64,000 bases of DNA, from NCBI RefSeq assembly GCF_024679245.1, contig NC_090178.1, forward strand, positions 12,075,979 through 12,139,978. Direction: 5' to 3'. Below, piece by piece: positions 51,064-62,779 of this stretch (positions within the stretch are counted from its first letter, which is position 1; each line of letters begins with the position of its first letter). Both the position numbers and the translations under genes were made by a program. Under the pieces are notes generated by a model. That model did not search any database. It saw nothing but the letters and a program-made list of their open reading frames with translations, and was not told the origin of the DNA. Source of the DNA: Pseudorasbora parva. Its lineage: Eukaryota > Chordata > Actinopteri > Cypriniformes > Gobionidae.

Positions 51064-54000
51064 TGGCACATAGTCTTAGAGCTAAACCTTGACTCACTGG
51101 GGCCCAGGTCAGGAAGCAGACAAACTGGCTAAACCAACCGTCTGCTAGCTGTCTCACGTCACCAAAGTCAGCTAAATCCCAGCACATAGAGACTCTTTCA
51201 CCTAGATATTATCACATAGAGACTGTGTCTGTTCCCCGAATTAGTAAATACAAAAAACCATCAAAACCATTCAACAGTAAAAATTTAATTGATGTCCAAC
51301 AAATAAACAACAGATATAATACGGATGAACAATTGATAAAGCTTGGGTTGCTGAATATTCGATCCCTTTCGCCAAAAACGCTTGTTGTCAATGATATGAT
51401 TATAGATCATAACTTAGATGTGCTGTGTTTGACAGAAACCTGGCTAAAACCTGATGATTACATTACTTTAAATGAGTGCACCCCCCGAGATTATTGTTAC
51501 AAACATGAGCCACGTCTGAAAGGTAAAGGGGGAGGTGTGGCTGTAATTTATAATAATATTTTCAGTATTACTCAGAAGTCTAGTTTCAAATATAATTCCT
51601 TTGAAGTTTTGGTCCTTTATGTAACACTGTGTAGTGTAAATGATAAATGCCTTCTGACATTTGTGTTGGCTACTGTATACAGGCCACCAGGGCACAATAC
51701 AGACTTTATCAAAGAATTTGCTGGTTTTGTATCGGAGTTAGTATTAGCTGTAGATAAAGTACTAATTGTTGGGGATTTTAATATCCACGTAGACAATGAA
51801 AAAGACGCATTGGGATTGGCATTTAGAGACATTCTAAACTCTATTGGAGTTAGACAACACGTATCGGGACCCACTCCTCGCCTTAATCATACTTTAGATC
51901 TAATAATGTCACATGGAATAAATGTTGATACTGTTAAAATTCTGCAGCAGAGCGATGACATCTCAGATCATTACCTAATATCATGTATACTTAATTTACC
52001 TAAGGCTGCAAAGCCATCCCCTCGCTTCAAATATGGTAGGACGATAACCGCTGCGACTAAAGATTGCTTTGTACATAATCTTCCTCATCAGTTCCATCTC
52101 CTCAGCATTACAGATAGCCAAGATGAACTTGATGCTGCAACCGAAACTATTGACTCTCTCCTTACTAGCACTTTAGACATAGTTGCTCCCCGGCGCTTAA
52201 AGAAGATTAAAGCAAATAATCCAACGCCGTGGTACAATGAGCACACTCGGGCCCTTAAAACAGCAGCCAGAAAAATGGAGCGCAGCTGGAAGAAAACAAA
52301 ACTAGAGGTTTTTCGCAATTTGTGGAAAGAGAGCATGATTGCATACAGAAAGGCCATAAAAACTGCTAGATCTGCTTATTTCTCATCTCTTTTAGAAGAA
52401 AACAAACACAACCCTAAGTATTTATTCGATACAGTGGCTAAATTATCAAAAAATAAAGCTTCAGCTTCTGATGTTTGTAAACAACACAGCAGTAATGACT
52501 TTATGAACTTCTTTACTAGTAAGATTGATAATATTAGGAATAAAATTATAACTATGCAGCCGTCTATTACAGTATCACTTCAGACAGAGCACTGCAGGGT
52601 CACTGAGGAAAAATTACACTCATTCACTGCTATAGGAGGAGAAGAACTGGCTAAACTTGTAAAATCATCAAAATCAACAACATGTATGCTTGACCCTATA
52701 CCGACTAGGCTATTAAAAGAGATACTTCCAGAGGTCATAGAGCCTCTGCTTAATATCATTAATTCATCTTTGACATTAGGATATGTACCGAAAACTTTTA
52801 AGTTGGCTATAATTAAACCACTTATTAAAAAAACACAACTTGATCCAAAAGAATTAGTCAATTACAGGCCAATCTCGAATCTACCGTTTCTATCAAAAAT
52901 ACTAGAAAAGGCCGTGTCTTCACAATTATGTTCTTTTTTAGAAAGAAATGGTATATGTGAGGATTTCCAGTCAGGATTTAGACCGTATCATAGCACTGAG
53001 ACTGCTCTAATTAGAGTTACAAATGATTTACTCTTATCATCTGATCGTGGTTGTATCTCTCTATTAGTGTTACTCGATCTTAGCGCTGCATTTGATACAA
53101 TCGATCACAATATTCTTCTGAATAGAATCGAAAATTATGTTGGCGTTAGTGGAACTGCTTTGGCATGGTTTAAATCGTACTTATCTGACCGTCATCAGTT
53201 TGTAGCAGTAAATGAAGAGATGTCACACCGATCACAAGTTCAGTATGGGGTACCGCAAGGCTCAGTGTTAGGACCGTTGCTTTTCACCCTGTATATGCTA
53301 CCACTGGGAGATATCATTAGGAAACATGGCGTTAGTTTTCATTGTTATGCTGACGATACTCAGCTCTATATTTCCTCACGCCCGGATGAAACCTACCAAT
53401 TCACAAGATTAACAGAATGCATAGCTGATATAAAAAATTGGATGAATAGTAATTTTCTGCAACTTAATTCAGATAAAACTGAATTTTTAATTATTGGACA
53501 GAAAAGCTCCACAAGTAGTAACCGAGAATACTGTCTAACACTTGATGAGTGCTCTGTCAAGCCCTCGTCGTCAGTGAGGAACCTGGGTGTGCTCTTTGAT
53601 ACCAATCTTTCATTTGAAAGCCACGTTTCTAGCATCTGTAAAACCGCATTCTATCATCTTAAAAATATATCTAAATTACGGCACATGCTTTCAATGCAAA
53701 ATGCTGAACAGTTAGTACATGCGTTAATGAGCTCAAGGCTAGATTATTGTAATGCTCTACTGGGTGGTTGCCCTGCTCGCTTAATAAACAAACTCCAGCT
53801 AGTCCAAAATGCAGCAGCTAGAGTTCTTACTAGAACCAGGAAGTATGATCATATTAGTCCAGTTCTGTCAACACTGCACTGGCTCCCTATTAAACATCGC
53901 ATACATTTTAAAATCTTGCTTATTACTTACAAAGCACTAAATAGTTTAGCTCCCCGGTACTTAAGCGAGCTCTTAACGCATTATACCCCATCACGTCGAT

Positions 54001-55064
54001 TGCGGTCTCAAAACTCTGGCCAGTTGATAATACCTAGAATATCTAAATCAACTGCAGGCGGTCGATCATTTTCCTATTTAGCTCCTAAATTGTGGAATAG
54101 TCTTCCTAGCATTGTTCGGGAAGCAGACACACTCTGTCAGTTTAAATCTAGACTAAAAACACATCTCTTTACTATGGCATACACATAGAACATTTTTAAC
54201 TTTCATTATTCAGATCAATTGACTGATTGTTAGGCTGCATTAACTAGGTCAGCCGGAACCGGGAACACTTCCCATAACACCTGATGTACTAGTTACATCA
54301 TAAAAAGAGTGACATCTACGCTAATGTTAGTCTCTCTGTTTATCCCGAGGTTTATCCCGGATCTGGGCCCTGTCCGGATCGGATGGTGGACCTGCCTGGA
54401 CATGACCAACGCATCCTGGAGTGTCTGCTGAGCCGTGTCAAATGGTGTCTCCTCCGAATTTGCCTCACTGGCACGACATGCTCAAAACCCGTCTTCGGCG
54501 CAATAATTCCGATCTTTCATGTATTCATACTCTTGTGTAATTGACGCCCCATCCTAAATAAATCTGTCTCTTCCGTGATACCCTGAAAATTTTGAATAAT
54601 CCGATCTAATATGATTTCCGACCTGTAAGGTTGCCAGAATAATAATCTTACACGGTGTGTTAATAGGCCAGAGGAGAACTGGCACCCCGACTGAGTCTGG
54701 TTTCTCCCAAGGTTTATTTTTCTCCATCATGCCCCGATGGAGTTTTGGTTCCTTGCCACTGTCGCCTTTGGCTTGGCTTGCTCAGTTGGGGACACTAAAA
54801 ATATGATTAAAGTTATTCAACTTATTATACAAATAAAATATATGAATTAGGTCTTATTTAATTCTATAAACTATAATACTGATCTGCCAACATTGTCGCT
54901 ATATGATAAATTAAAATAAGCTGATAACATCACTGTTTTCTCCAGTACGGCTGTACAGCCAAATCTAATTTTGTCGCAATATTACCCTGTTTGACACTGT
55001 GAAGCTGCTTTGACACAATCGTGATTGTAAAAGCGCTATATAAATAAAGTTGATTGATTGATTG
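51064..55064 (+). mobile_element. L2-type LINE, near full length (4.0 kb)
   Basis: ATAATT occurs at 51058-51063 and 55065-55070 as a short target duplication within the hAT. The 3' end reads GCGCTATATAAATAAAGTTG followed by (ATTG)n, the usual L2-style tail. The 3' untranslated region is about 870 bp. The 5' leader before the conserved frame is short. Confidence 0.88.
51225..54188 (+). CDS. L2 LINE ORF2: endonuclease and reverse transcriptase
   Basis: This protein nicks target DNA and copies the element's RNA at the nick. Residues 35-260 are an APE-type endonuclease: GLLNIRSLSPKT, LCLTETWL (catalytic Glu), VYRPPGHN, VGDFNIHVD and SDHYLI. Residues 490-760 are the reverse transcriptase: ELVNYRPISNLPFLSKILEK, FQSGFRPYHSTETAL, LLDLSAAFDTIDH (first Asp), VPQGSVLGPLLF and CYADDTQLYI (catalytic Asp pair). 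A C-terminal region of about 200 residues follows to a stop at 54186. All 987 codons are open. The first codon is GTG; the frame stays open upstream to about 51093 without an ATG, so the true start is unclear. Intact length and domains suggest recent activity. Confidence 0.93.
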   Translation: MSVPRISKYKKPSKPFNSKNLIDVQQINNRYNTDEQLIKLGLLNIRSLSPKTLVVNDMIIDHNLDVLCLTETWLKPDDYITLNECTPRDYCYKHEPRLKGKGGGVAVIYNNIFSITQKSSFKYNSFEVLVLYVTLCSVNDKCLLTFVLATVYRPPGHNTDFIKEFAGFVSELVLAVDKVLIVGDFNIHVDNEKDALGLAFRDILNSIGVRQHVSGPTPRLNHTLDLIMSHGINVDTVKILQQSDDISDHYLISCILNLPKAAKPSPRFKYGRTITAATKDCFVHNLPHQFHLLSITDSQDELDAATETIDSLLTSTLDIVAPRRLKKIKANNPTPWYNEHTRALKTAARKMERSWKKTKLEVFRNLWKESMIAYRKAIKTARSAYFSSLLEENKHNPKYLFDTVAKLSKNKASASDVCKQHSSNDFMNFFTSKIDNIRNKIITMQPSITVSLQTEHCRVTEEKLHSFTAIGGEELAKLVKSSKSTTCMLDPIPTRLLKEILPEVIEPLLNIINSSLTLGYVPKTFKLAIIKPLIKKTQLDPKELVNYRPISNLPFLSKILEKAVSSQLCSFLERNGICEDFQSGFRPYHSTETALIRVTNDLLLSSDRGCISLLVLLDLSAAFDTIDHNILLNRIENYVGVSGTALAWFKSYLSDRHQFVAVNEEMSHRSQVQYGVPQGSVLGPLLFTLYMLPLGDIIRKHGVSFHCYADDTQLYISSRPDETYQFTRLTECIADIKNWMNSNFLQLNSDKTEFLIIGQKSSTSSNREYCLTLDECSVKPSSSVRNLGVLFDTNLSFESHVSSICKTAFYHLKNISKLRHMLSMQNAEQLVHALMSSRLDYCNALLGGCPARLINKLQLVQNAAARVLTRTRKYDHISPVLSTLHWLPIKHRIHFKILLITYKALNSLAPRYLSELLTHYTPSRRLRSQNSGQLIIPRISKSTAGGRSFSYLAPKLWNSLPSIVREADTLCQFKSRLKTHLFTMAYT

Positions 55065-55945
55065 ATAATTCATGTCATGTCAATCAACTCATTTACGCCG
55101 ACAACAAGACGATAAAAAGAATGAACAGCCACAAACTATCCCACAAACTATCCCCGCAGCATTTAGACCGACATTTCCAACTTATTCAAATGGCAAAAGA
55201 CATTTATAGCCGCCGATATGAGACCTTACGCCCGTTTCACACAAACTCCGTCTGCAGTGCGTAGCCTATGCGGTGCGTATTTTTTCTGTACCCATGTTAA
55301 CGGTTGCGGACTGAAAACGCAACATATGTGAAAGGACAACAGGGCGTGCGGCTCCTGCACTGCATACGCAGTGCAAAACGCACCGCATACGCACTGCAGA
55401 CGGAGTTTTAAGAACGTGCTTAAAGTAATTGAGCCCCGTTACAATGTTCCTTCACGAGCCCATTTTAGCCAGTAATTCCTGCTTTGTACTAAAAAACAAA
55501 AGCCCAAATAGAGAACCAATTGGCCAAAGCAACAGCGGTTGCTCTGACAACAGACGGCTGGACGTCAAGGGCTACACAAAGCTTCCGGAATGTAACAGCA
55601 CATTACATTACCGATGAATGGGAGCAGAACAGCCACGTTCTTCAGACACGCCCCCCTTGAGAGTCACACAAGTGAGGATTTGGCCAAAGGGATGACAGAA
55701 ACAGTAGTGTGTGAAAAAAGTGTGGAGAGAGCTATTGTAAAGAGCTAATGTCTATTTCTGTAACTACATAGAAGATAGGTAAAGTATAGCTCCATCTTTG
55801 TTCAATGTAATTTTTTTTTTAAATCATACTTTGTTAGTTTTAAAAAATAAAAAAGGTAATTTATCTGGCAATTTTTTATTTTTGCTGTATCTAAAACGGT
55901 GTATCGTATCGAACCGAACCGTGAATTTTCTGAACCGTTACACCC

Positions 55946-55948
<3 letters not shown>

Positions 55949-56002
<54 letters not shown>
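55949..56002. repeat. (AT)n microsatellite
   Basis: AT run to the right of the hAT element, probably the other half of the run at 50504-50598. Confidence 0.95.
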
Positions 56003-56005
<3 letters not shown>

Positions 56006-56009
56006 CATA

Positions 56010-56092
56010 TCTGTATGTATGTATGTATGTATGTATGTATGTATGTATGTATGTATGTATGTATGTATGTATGTATGTATGTATGTATGTAT
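56010..56092. repeat. (TATG)n microsatellite
   Basis: About 20 TATG units. Open frames here read only poly-YVCM or poly-IHTY. Confidence 0.96.
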
Positions 56093-56137
56093 ATAAAAAA
56101 ATAAAATTTCAAAAAAAGTCAATGATGTCAAATATTG

Positions 56138-56935
56138 AGGCTGGCTGTTCACAGAGCTCTGTGTCCCAGCACATTAATAGAGAGGTGAAGGGAAGAAAAA
56201 TATGTGGTAGAAAAAAGTGGATAAGCAATAGGAATAACCACACTCAGGAGAGGATTGTGAAACAAAACACAATTCAAAAATGTGGGGAAGATTCACAAAG
56301 GGGACTGCAGCTGGAGTCAGTGCTTCAAGAACCACTACGCACAGATGTACACAAGACATGGGTTTCAGCTGTTGCATTCCTTGTGTCAAGTCACTCTTGA
56401 ACAACAGACAGCGTCAGAAGTGTCTTGCCTAGGCTAAAGACCAAAAGGACCGGACTGCTGTTGACTGGTCCAAAGTTATGTTCTCTGATGAAAGTAAATT
56501 TTGCATTTCCTTTGGTAATCAGGGTCCCAGAGTCTGGAGGAAGAGAGGAGAGGCACACAATCCATGTAACTTGAGGTCCAGTGTAATATTTCCACAGTCA
56601 ATGATGGTTCGGGCTGCCATGTCATCTGCTGGTGTAGATCCACTGTGTTTTCTGAGGTCCAAGGACAACGCAGCCGTATACCAAGCTCTTCATGCCTCCT
56701 GCTGCTGACCAGCTTCATGAAGATGCAGATTTCTTTTTTCAATAGGACTTGGCACATGCACAGTGCCAAAGCAACCAGTACCTAGTTTAAGGACTATGGT
56801 ATCCCTGTTCTTATGGGCCAGCAAACTCACCTGACCTGACATATTGTCAAGAAGAAGATGCAATATACCAGACCCAACAATGCAGAAGAGCAGACTGATC
56901 GACTCCATGCCACGCCGCATTGCTGCAGTAAATTA
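56138..56935 (+). pseudogene. Tc1 transposase fragment
   Basis: Decayed and 5' truncated. Recognisable are [19 protein letters not shown] (helix-turn-helix, 56139 on), VMFSDESKFCISFGNQGPRV (56475 on; first Asp in SDESKF) and a WRKRGEAHNPCNLRSS block. The second and third acids fall in frameshifted DNA near 56740-56850 (CCAAAGCAACCAGTACC, then GCAAACTCACCTGACCTGAC). Several frame breaks and a missing stretch near 56690 make it inactive. Confidence 0.82.
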
Positions 56936-57252
56936 GGCCAAATGAACCCCAACTAAGTATCAAGTGCTGTACATGCCATACTTTTCATGTTCCTACTTTT
57001 CAGTTGGCCAAGATTTCTAAAAATCCTTTCTTTTTATTGGTCTTAAGTAATATTATAATTTTCTGAGGTAGTGAATTTGGGATTTTCCTTAGTTGTCAGT
57101 ATAAGCATGAAAATTAAAAGAAATAAACATTTGAAATATATGAGTCTGTGTGTAATAAATTAATAAAATATATAAGTATCACTTTGAATGGAATTAGTGA
57201 AATAAATCAACTTTTTGATGATATTCTAATTATATGACCAGCACCTGTACAG
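56138..57252 (+). mobile_element. Tc1-type transposon, 5' truncated
   Basis: The right end reads TTGATGATATTCTAATTATA then TGACCAGCACCTGTAC, an end I know from a common fish Tc1 family. The left inverted repeat is absent: similarity starts abruptly at GAGGCTGGCTGTTCACAG (56138) after the inverted 30-bp flank. Confidence 0.82.
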
Positions 57253-58267
57253 ATATATATAATTAAATTATATTATATTATATATTGAATTATATATTGA
57301 ATTATATAAATTCAAATTAATTTAAACAACAAGAGTTTACATGCTCCCCAATGCAAAGTAGATCCAATGCTACGAAGGAGGGAAACTTTGAAAAAACAGA
57401 AGAGCTTTTTTTGTGGGTTCGGGATGGGGTAAACAATTTCTTACATGCAAAACAATAGAATTAGCATATAAAAGTGCAGAATATTTAAGGATCTATGTTT
57501 TCACCCGGTGCCACCGAGAGAATAATCAATCCCACTAACGATAAGATTAAAGTGGAGCTCAGTTTGAACACAACGCTGATCTCAGCAGCCCTCATTTCGA
57601 TAACAACAGACATGTCTCAAGAGAGTGAGTTAGGAAAAATCTTAGGAAAGTCTTCTATTGCAGTGACAGACATAAGGATATACTGCAGGCTTAGTTCATT
57701 TGAAATGCCTTTTGATAGGCCCTACTGTTCACTGCCCAAGGGAAGTATTTGCTCAACGTAAGTGGGCCTCGCCACACATTGAAGCAAAGGATGAGTCACA
57801 TTATGAGTGTCATTTGGATTGGGCTGATTTGTCATCCTCATAATATATTTATCTGTAGTTATGACTATCATCACTCAAAAAGCCACCTCGAATGCTTTTA
57901 AAAAGCTTTCAATGCTTTTCATAAGCACAAAGGTTTAATTGAGCAATGCATTTTGGAATAAGCATTGTAGCATGAACAGAAGTAATGAAAATCTACCCGC
58001 AGGCCAGGAGTACCTCTATTTCACTCAATACAGAAAAGAGTGTTTGCATTTTTGCATCAAAATCTCCTGGATCTGCAAATGCATCTAAACCAGGGGTGTC
58101 AGAGAGCAATTTCTATAAAAGCATGGAACATGAAAAGAGGTATTGGTTATTAAAGTTTGGTTTTAGAAAGAAATTCATACTTTTGTTCAGCAAAGAAGTA
58201 TTACATTGATAAAAAAGTGACAGTAAAGACATTTATAATGTTACTTTATATTGTAACATTGAGATTA

Positions 58268-58268
<1 letters not shown>
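57253..58268. other. No gene seen
   Basis: The frames at 57495-57761 and 57985-58209 lack splice signals and family similarity. Searched for the nek11 N-lobe on the minus strand without success. Confidence 0.4.

Positions 58269-58269
<1 letters not shown>

Positions 58270-58315
<46 letters not shown>
58270..58315. repeat. (AT)n microsatellite
   Basis: About 22 AT units at the left edge of a Tc1-type element. Confidence 0.95.
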
Positions 58316-59695
<1,380 letters not shown>

Positions 59696-59985
59696 TGATA
59701 TTTCCAGGTTGTCTATAATTCTGGGAACACTGGAGTCAGTACAAGTCTAAAAGACAACTATTATATTGACAAATGCAACAAAAATACTGAGTGCTCTATT
59801 CATTATTTTTCGAAAGATGCAGTCTAAATCTACTTGAAGCAAAAATCTTTCAGTCTGAATGGGCATGACCCTTCTGGCCTCAACCCTCTCTTTGATAACT
59901 TGAGATGAGAGAAGCTGGGTGGGGTGAAGACTGCCCTACAGGAGATGAGATGACTGGCCTGGACAGATCTGAGCCACATCACTAG

Positions 59986-60132
<147 letters not shown>

Positions 60133-60153
60133 TTTATCAGCTCGCAGTTACCA

Positions 60154-60229
60154 TTCAACCGTTCAGGTGCAAAGTGCTCGGGGGCAATCAAATCACTTTC
60201 TTTATGTAAGTGTCGTTGCATGTTCCTGA
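60154..60229 (-). CDS. Candidate exon of unknown gene
   Basis: On the minus strand the acceptor CTTTGCCCTTTCAG is followed by one open frame, NMQRHLHKESDLIAPEHFAP then ERLNG, and a possible donor TTGAATG then GTAACTG. The other frames stop early. It is not similar to any NEK11 segment I recall. It could be an exon of a neighbouring gene, a nek11 5' exon, or chance. Confidence 0.22.
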
Positions 60230-61067
60230 AAGGGCAAAGGGTTGGAACGTAATACAGGCTTCCCATGCCCTAATGATTTCCCAACCAGAGCTGTTTCAAA
60301 CAGAAAGTCAGACCCAGCACATGCAAAGAATCATTCATCTTCCTCTCTCTGTGTGTCCATGGCTTCAGTCTCTTAACATGGAGACATGACATTTATCCAA
60401 TGGAGTAGTAGGACGTAATGAGATTTGCAGTGAGTAATGTAGAGGAAATTTGCTATTAATTTATAAAAGAATATATTTCTTGTGACAATATCAAAGGCAC
60501 CATTTCCACAAATAATTGCATGGTGGTATGCCAGACCATTAGTAAACAGACATAGCTAGCTCTATTTTTGTACCCATTATGCTTTTATAGAATACAGTCA
60601 CAGACTATCAGTATAACCCTTGCATATTTGCTTCTTAGAAATCTGGCAGTCGATGGAATAATGAAGGCTTTACATTGCAACACTATTTTCATTACAATTA
60701 AGGACATTTCCCCCTCTAATTTTTCTTGTTATTATTATGGGAAAACTCATACTCATTATTCATAAAGTAATGAAAGTGATCCAGTTTAAATACAATGATC
60801 TATATTATTATGTATTATTATATATTATGACCCTTTTTACAGGATGTAATATAAGTCTCGTGTTTTTTTCTTTCACGTCTTATTATGCCTAAACTGTCAA
60901 ATACACACAAGGTTTTGTAAAAACAAAACAAAAAACACACAAAGTTCACATAAACAGTCAGTTATGTCTGTGAATGTAAACAGCAGGGAAATAAATCACA
61001 TGTATATATTAAATCTGTGTATTAAAGTAACAACAGCGTAATATACAGTAGCCTACCTACTACACCG
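60230..61067. other. No gene seen
   Basis: AT-rich; only short frames. Confidence 0.4.
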
Positions 61068-61635
61068 ATCAGACATAACATTTCGACCATCCTAATAATG
61101 CTGGTCCCCCTTTTGCTTCCAAAACTGTCCTGACCCATCAAGACATGGACTCCACTAGACCCCTGAAGGTGTGCTGTGGTATCTGACACCAAACAGATCC
61201 CTTAAGTCCTGTAAGTTGTGAGGTAGGGCCTCCATGAATCAGACTTGTTTGTTCATTACATGGGCTAGTCTTCGCTCCTGTGCATCAGTGAGCCATGGCC
61301 GCCCATGAATCTGTTGCCAGTAAACCATGGGTCCTTCTTTGGACAGGTTTTGATAAACACTGACCACTGCAGACTGGGAACACCCCACAAGAGCTCCAGT
61401 TTTGGAGATGCTCGTCCGTCATCTAACTATTACAATTTGGCCTTTGTCAAACTTGCTCAAATCCTTATGCTTGCCCATTTTTCCTGCCTCTAACACATCA
61501 ACATTAAGGACAAATGTTCACTTTCTGCCTAATATACTCTACCCCCTAACATGTGCTGTGATGAAGAGATAGACAGTGTTATTGACTTAACCTCATCTGA
61601 ATGTTCTTAATGCATCATCAGTGTATATGCTGTCC
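61068..61635 (-). mobile_element. Tc1-type remnant, family A, copy 3, internally deleted
   Basis: It begins ACACCGATCAGACATAACAT and carries the outer parts of the family. The minus strand holds the transposase N-terminus start, with GGGCAAGCATAAGGATTTGA reading MGKHKDL near 61480. The middle segment seen in copies 1 and 2 is missing, joined near 61262. Confidence 0.78.
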
Positions 61636-62779
61636 ATATGAATCAAACACCAAAAGAAAATCAGAAAATACTTCACTGCTCTTGATGAAATAACTTAAGT
61701 AGGTTTAATAAGAATACATTTCTTACTTGAATGCTACTGTTAAATGGTGCACTGTGTATAGCTCATTCATGGCGAGGTCTATGCTAATTGGGCAGAGTCT
61801 GTCAGCAGTCATGGGTGAGGCATAAGTGGTGTCCCACTGCTAGAATCTGCTTGTTCTGAGACACTGCTCCACACACTGCCGACACACATTTATGTTTAAA
61901 AGTGAATTTTGCATAATAGGTCCCCTTTAAAAAACAAAAACAAAAAAAAATCAGTAAAAGCATTAACATATTTTATATTTACTATTTAAAAAAAAAAAAG
62001 TATATTAGAATCATAAAATAATACTATAGTTTAAAAATAAATTGATATTTCTTGATTCATCCAACAATTAATTATTTTCCTATACCTTTATCAGCTCTAT
62101 GGGTGAAAACTCATGAAATACAAGGTTTGTTTACCATTTTACACAGGAATCTTATGTAACAGAAAGCTGTTAGGCACTTGCACTACAGACAGATGATCAA
62201 AGATCAACTAGTCTCATCTCGATTATAGTGAGTGTCTGTCAGATGCAACTCAACCTACATGGAACACAATGGCAAACATGCACAAGATGAAAGAGAAAAG
62301 AACCAGAAACCGGTATCAGAGGTGTACTTTCATTCAATTCATAAGCTTTTTCTTCTAGCTTTATTTGACTGTTGTGGATCAGATGTGCATTTCCCAAAAG
62401 CATTGTTAGCCAACTTTGGTCACAAGATCTGTCATTATCAGCACAAACATTCACAAACAGCATCGCAAATTTGTCTGGTTTGAAGGGGGGATTCTGAAAT
62501 CCACTGCCGCTTCAATATACCTGTATAAATAATCTAATTAAATTTATAATCAAAGCGTTAATCAATATGTATCTTCCTATATTATTATAATGATTCTTTC
62601 CAGTTGTAATTTTGCTTAAGAGAACCCCTGATTGTTTCTTGTTTTCTAAAGTGTGTATTTGTCCTTTGAGGAGTGACAGAAGGGTCTTGCCTAGAGATGT
62701 GTAATGCGTCACTAAACAGATAGCAGCAAGGTGTCATGTGTTTGGATTTTGGAGGTATCACACACCCCTAACAGGTGCA
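61636..62779. other. No gene seen
   Basis: AT-rich with short frames. The stretch near 62390 (GGAAATGCACATC, inverted) resembles common fish interspersed repeats but has no definable ends. Confidence 0.35.

Larger units (their letters stand above)
50886..55700 (+). pseudogene. hAT (ZBED-type) transposase remnants on both sides of the L2
   Basis: Before the L2, the stretch from 50886 holds the N-terminal part, ending in a BED-finger-like segment (VCRICYMMVAYSSGN). After the L2 the frame resumes at 55080 with STHLRRQQDDKKNE, the His part of the BED finger, then a Pro-rich linker. At about 55528 AVALTTDGWTSRAT and FRNVTAHYITDEW give the start of the catalytic core, with the first acid in TTDGW. 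Most of the catalytic domain and the dimerisation domain are absent, and frames are broken. The identification rests on the TTDGWTSR block and element ends. Confidence 0.75.
50612..55948 (+). mobile_element. hAT transposon split by an L2 LINE
   Basis: The left end TAGGGGTGTAACGATACGCG and the right end (inverted) TAGGGGTGTAACGGTTCAG form the terminal repeats. Subterminal GAACCGTTCGGTACG and its inverse GTATCGAACCGAACCG lie at both ends. The outer flanks are AT runs, so no target duplication can be told. Without the L2 the element would be about 1.3 kb, internally deleted relative to autonomous hATs. Confidence 0.88.

Noticed and set aside
55891..56152. Poly-IHTY and poly-IY frames
   Set aside because: They are translations of the AT and TATG microsatellites.
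56690..56920. Minus-strand frame with LGTGCFGTVHVP, resembling a kinase glycine loop that nek11 still lacks
   Set aside because: It is the antisense of the Tc1 transposase fragment (the region around the second acid) and has no flanking kinase sequence or splice sites.
57495..57761. 88-residue frame considered as a coding exon
   Set aside because: No splice signals, no recognisable domain and no support from neighbours.
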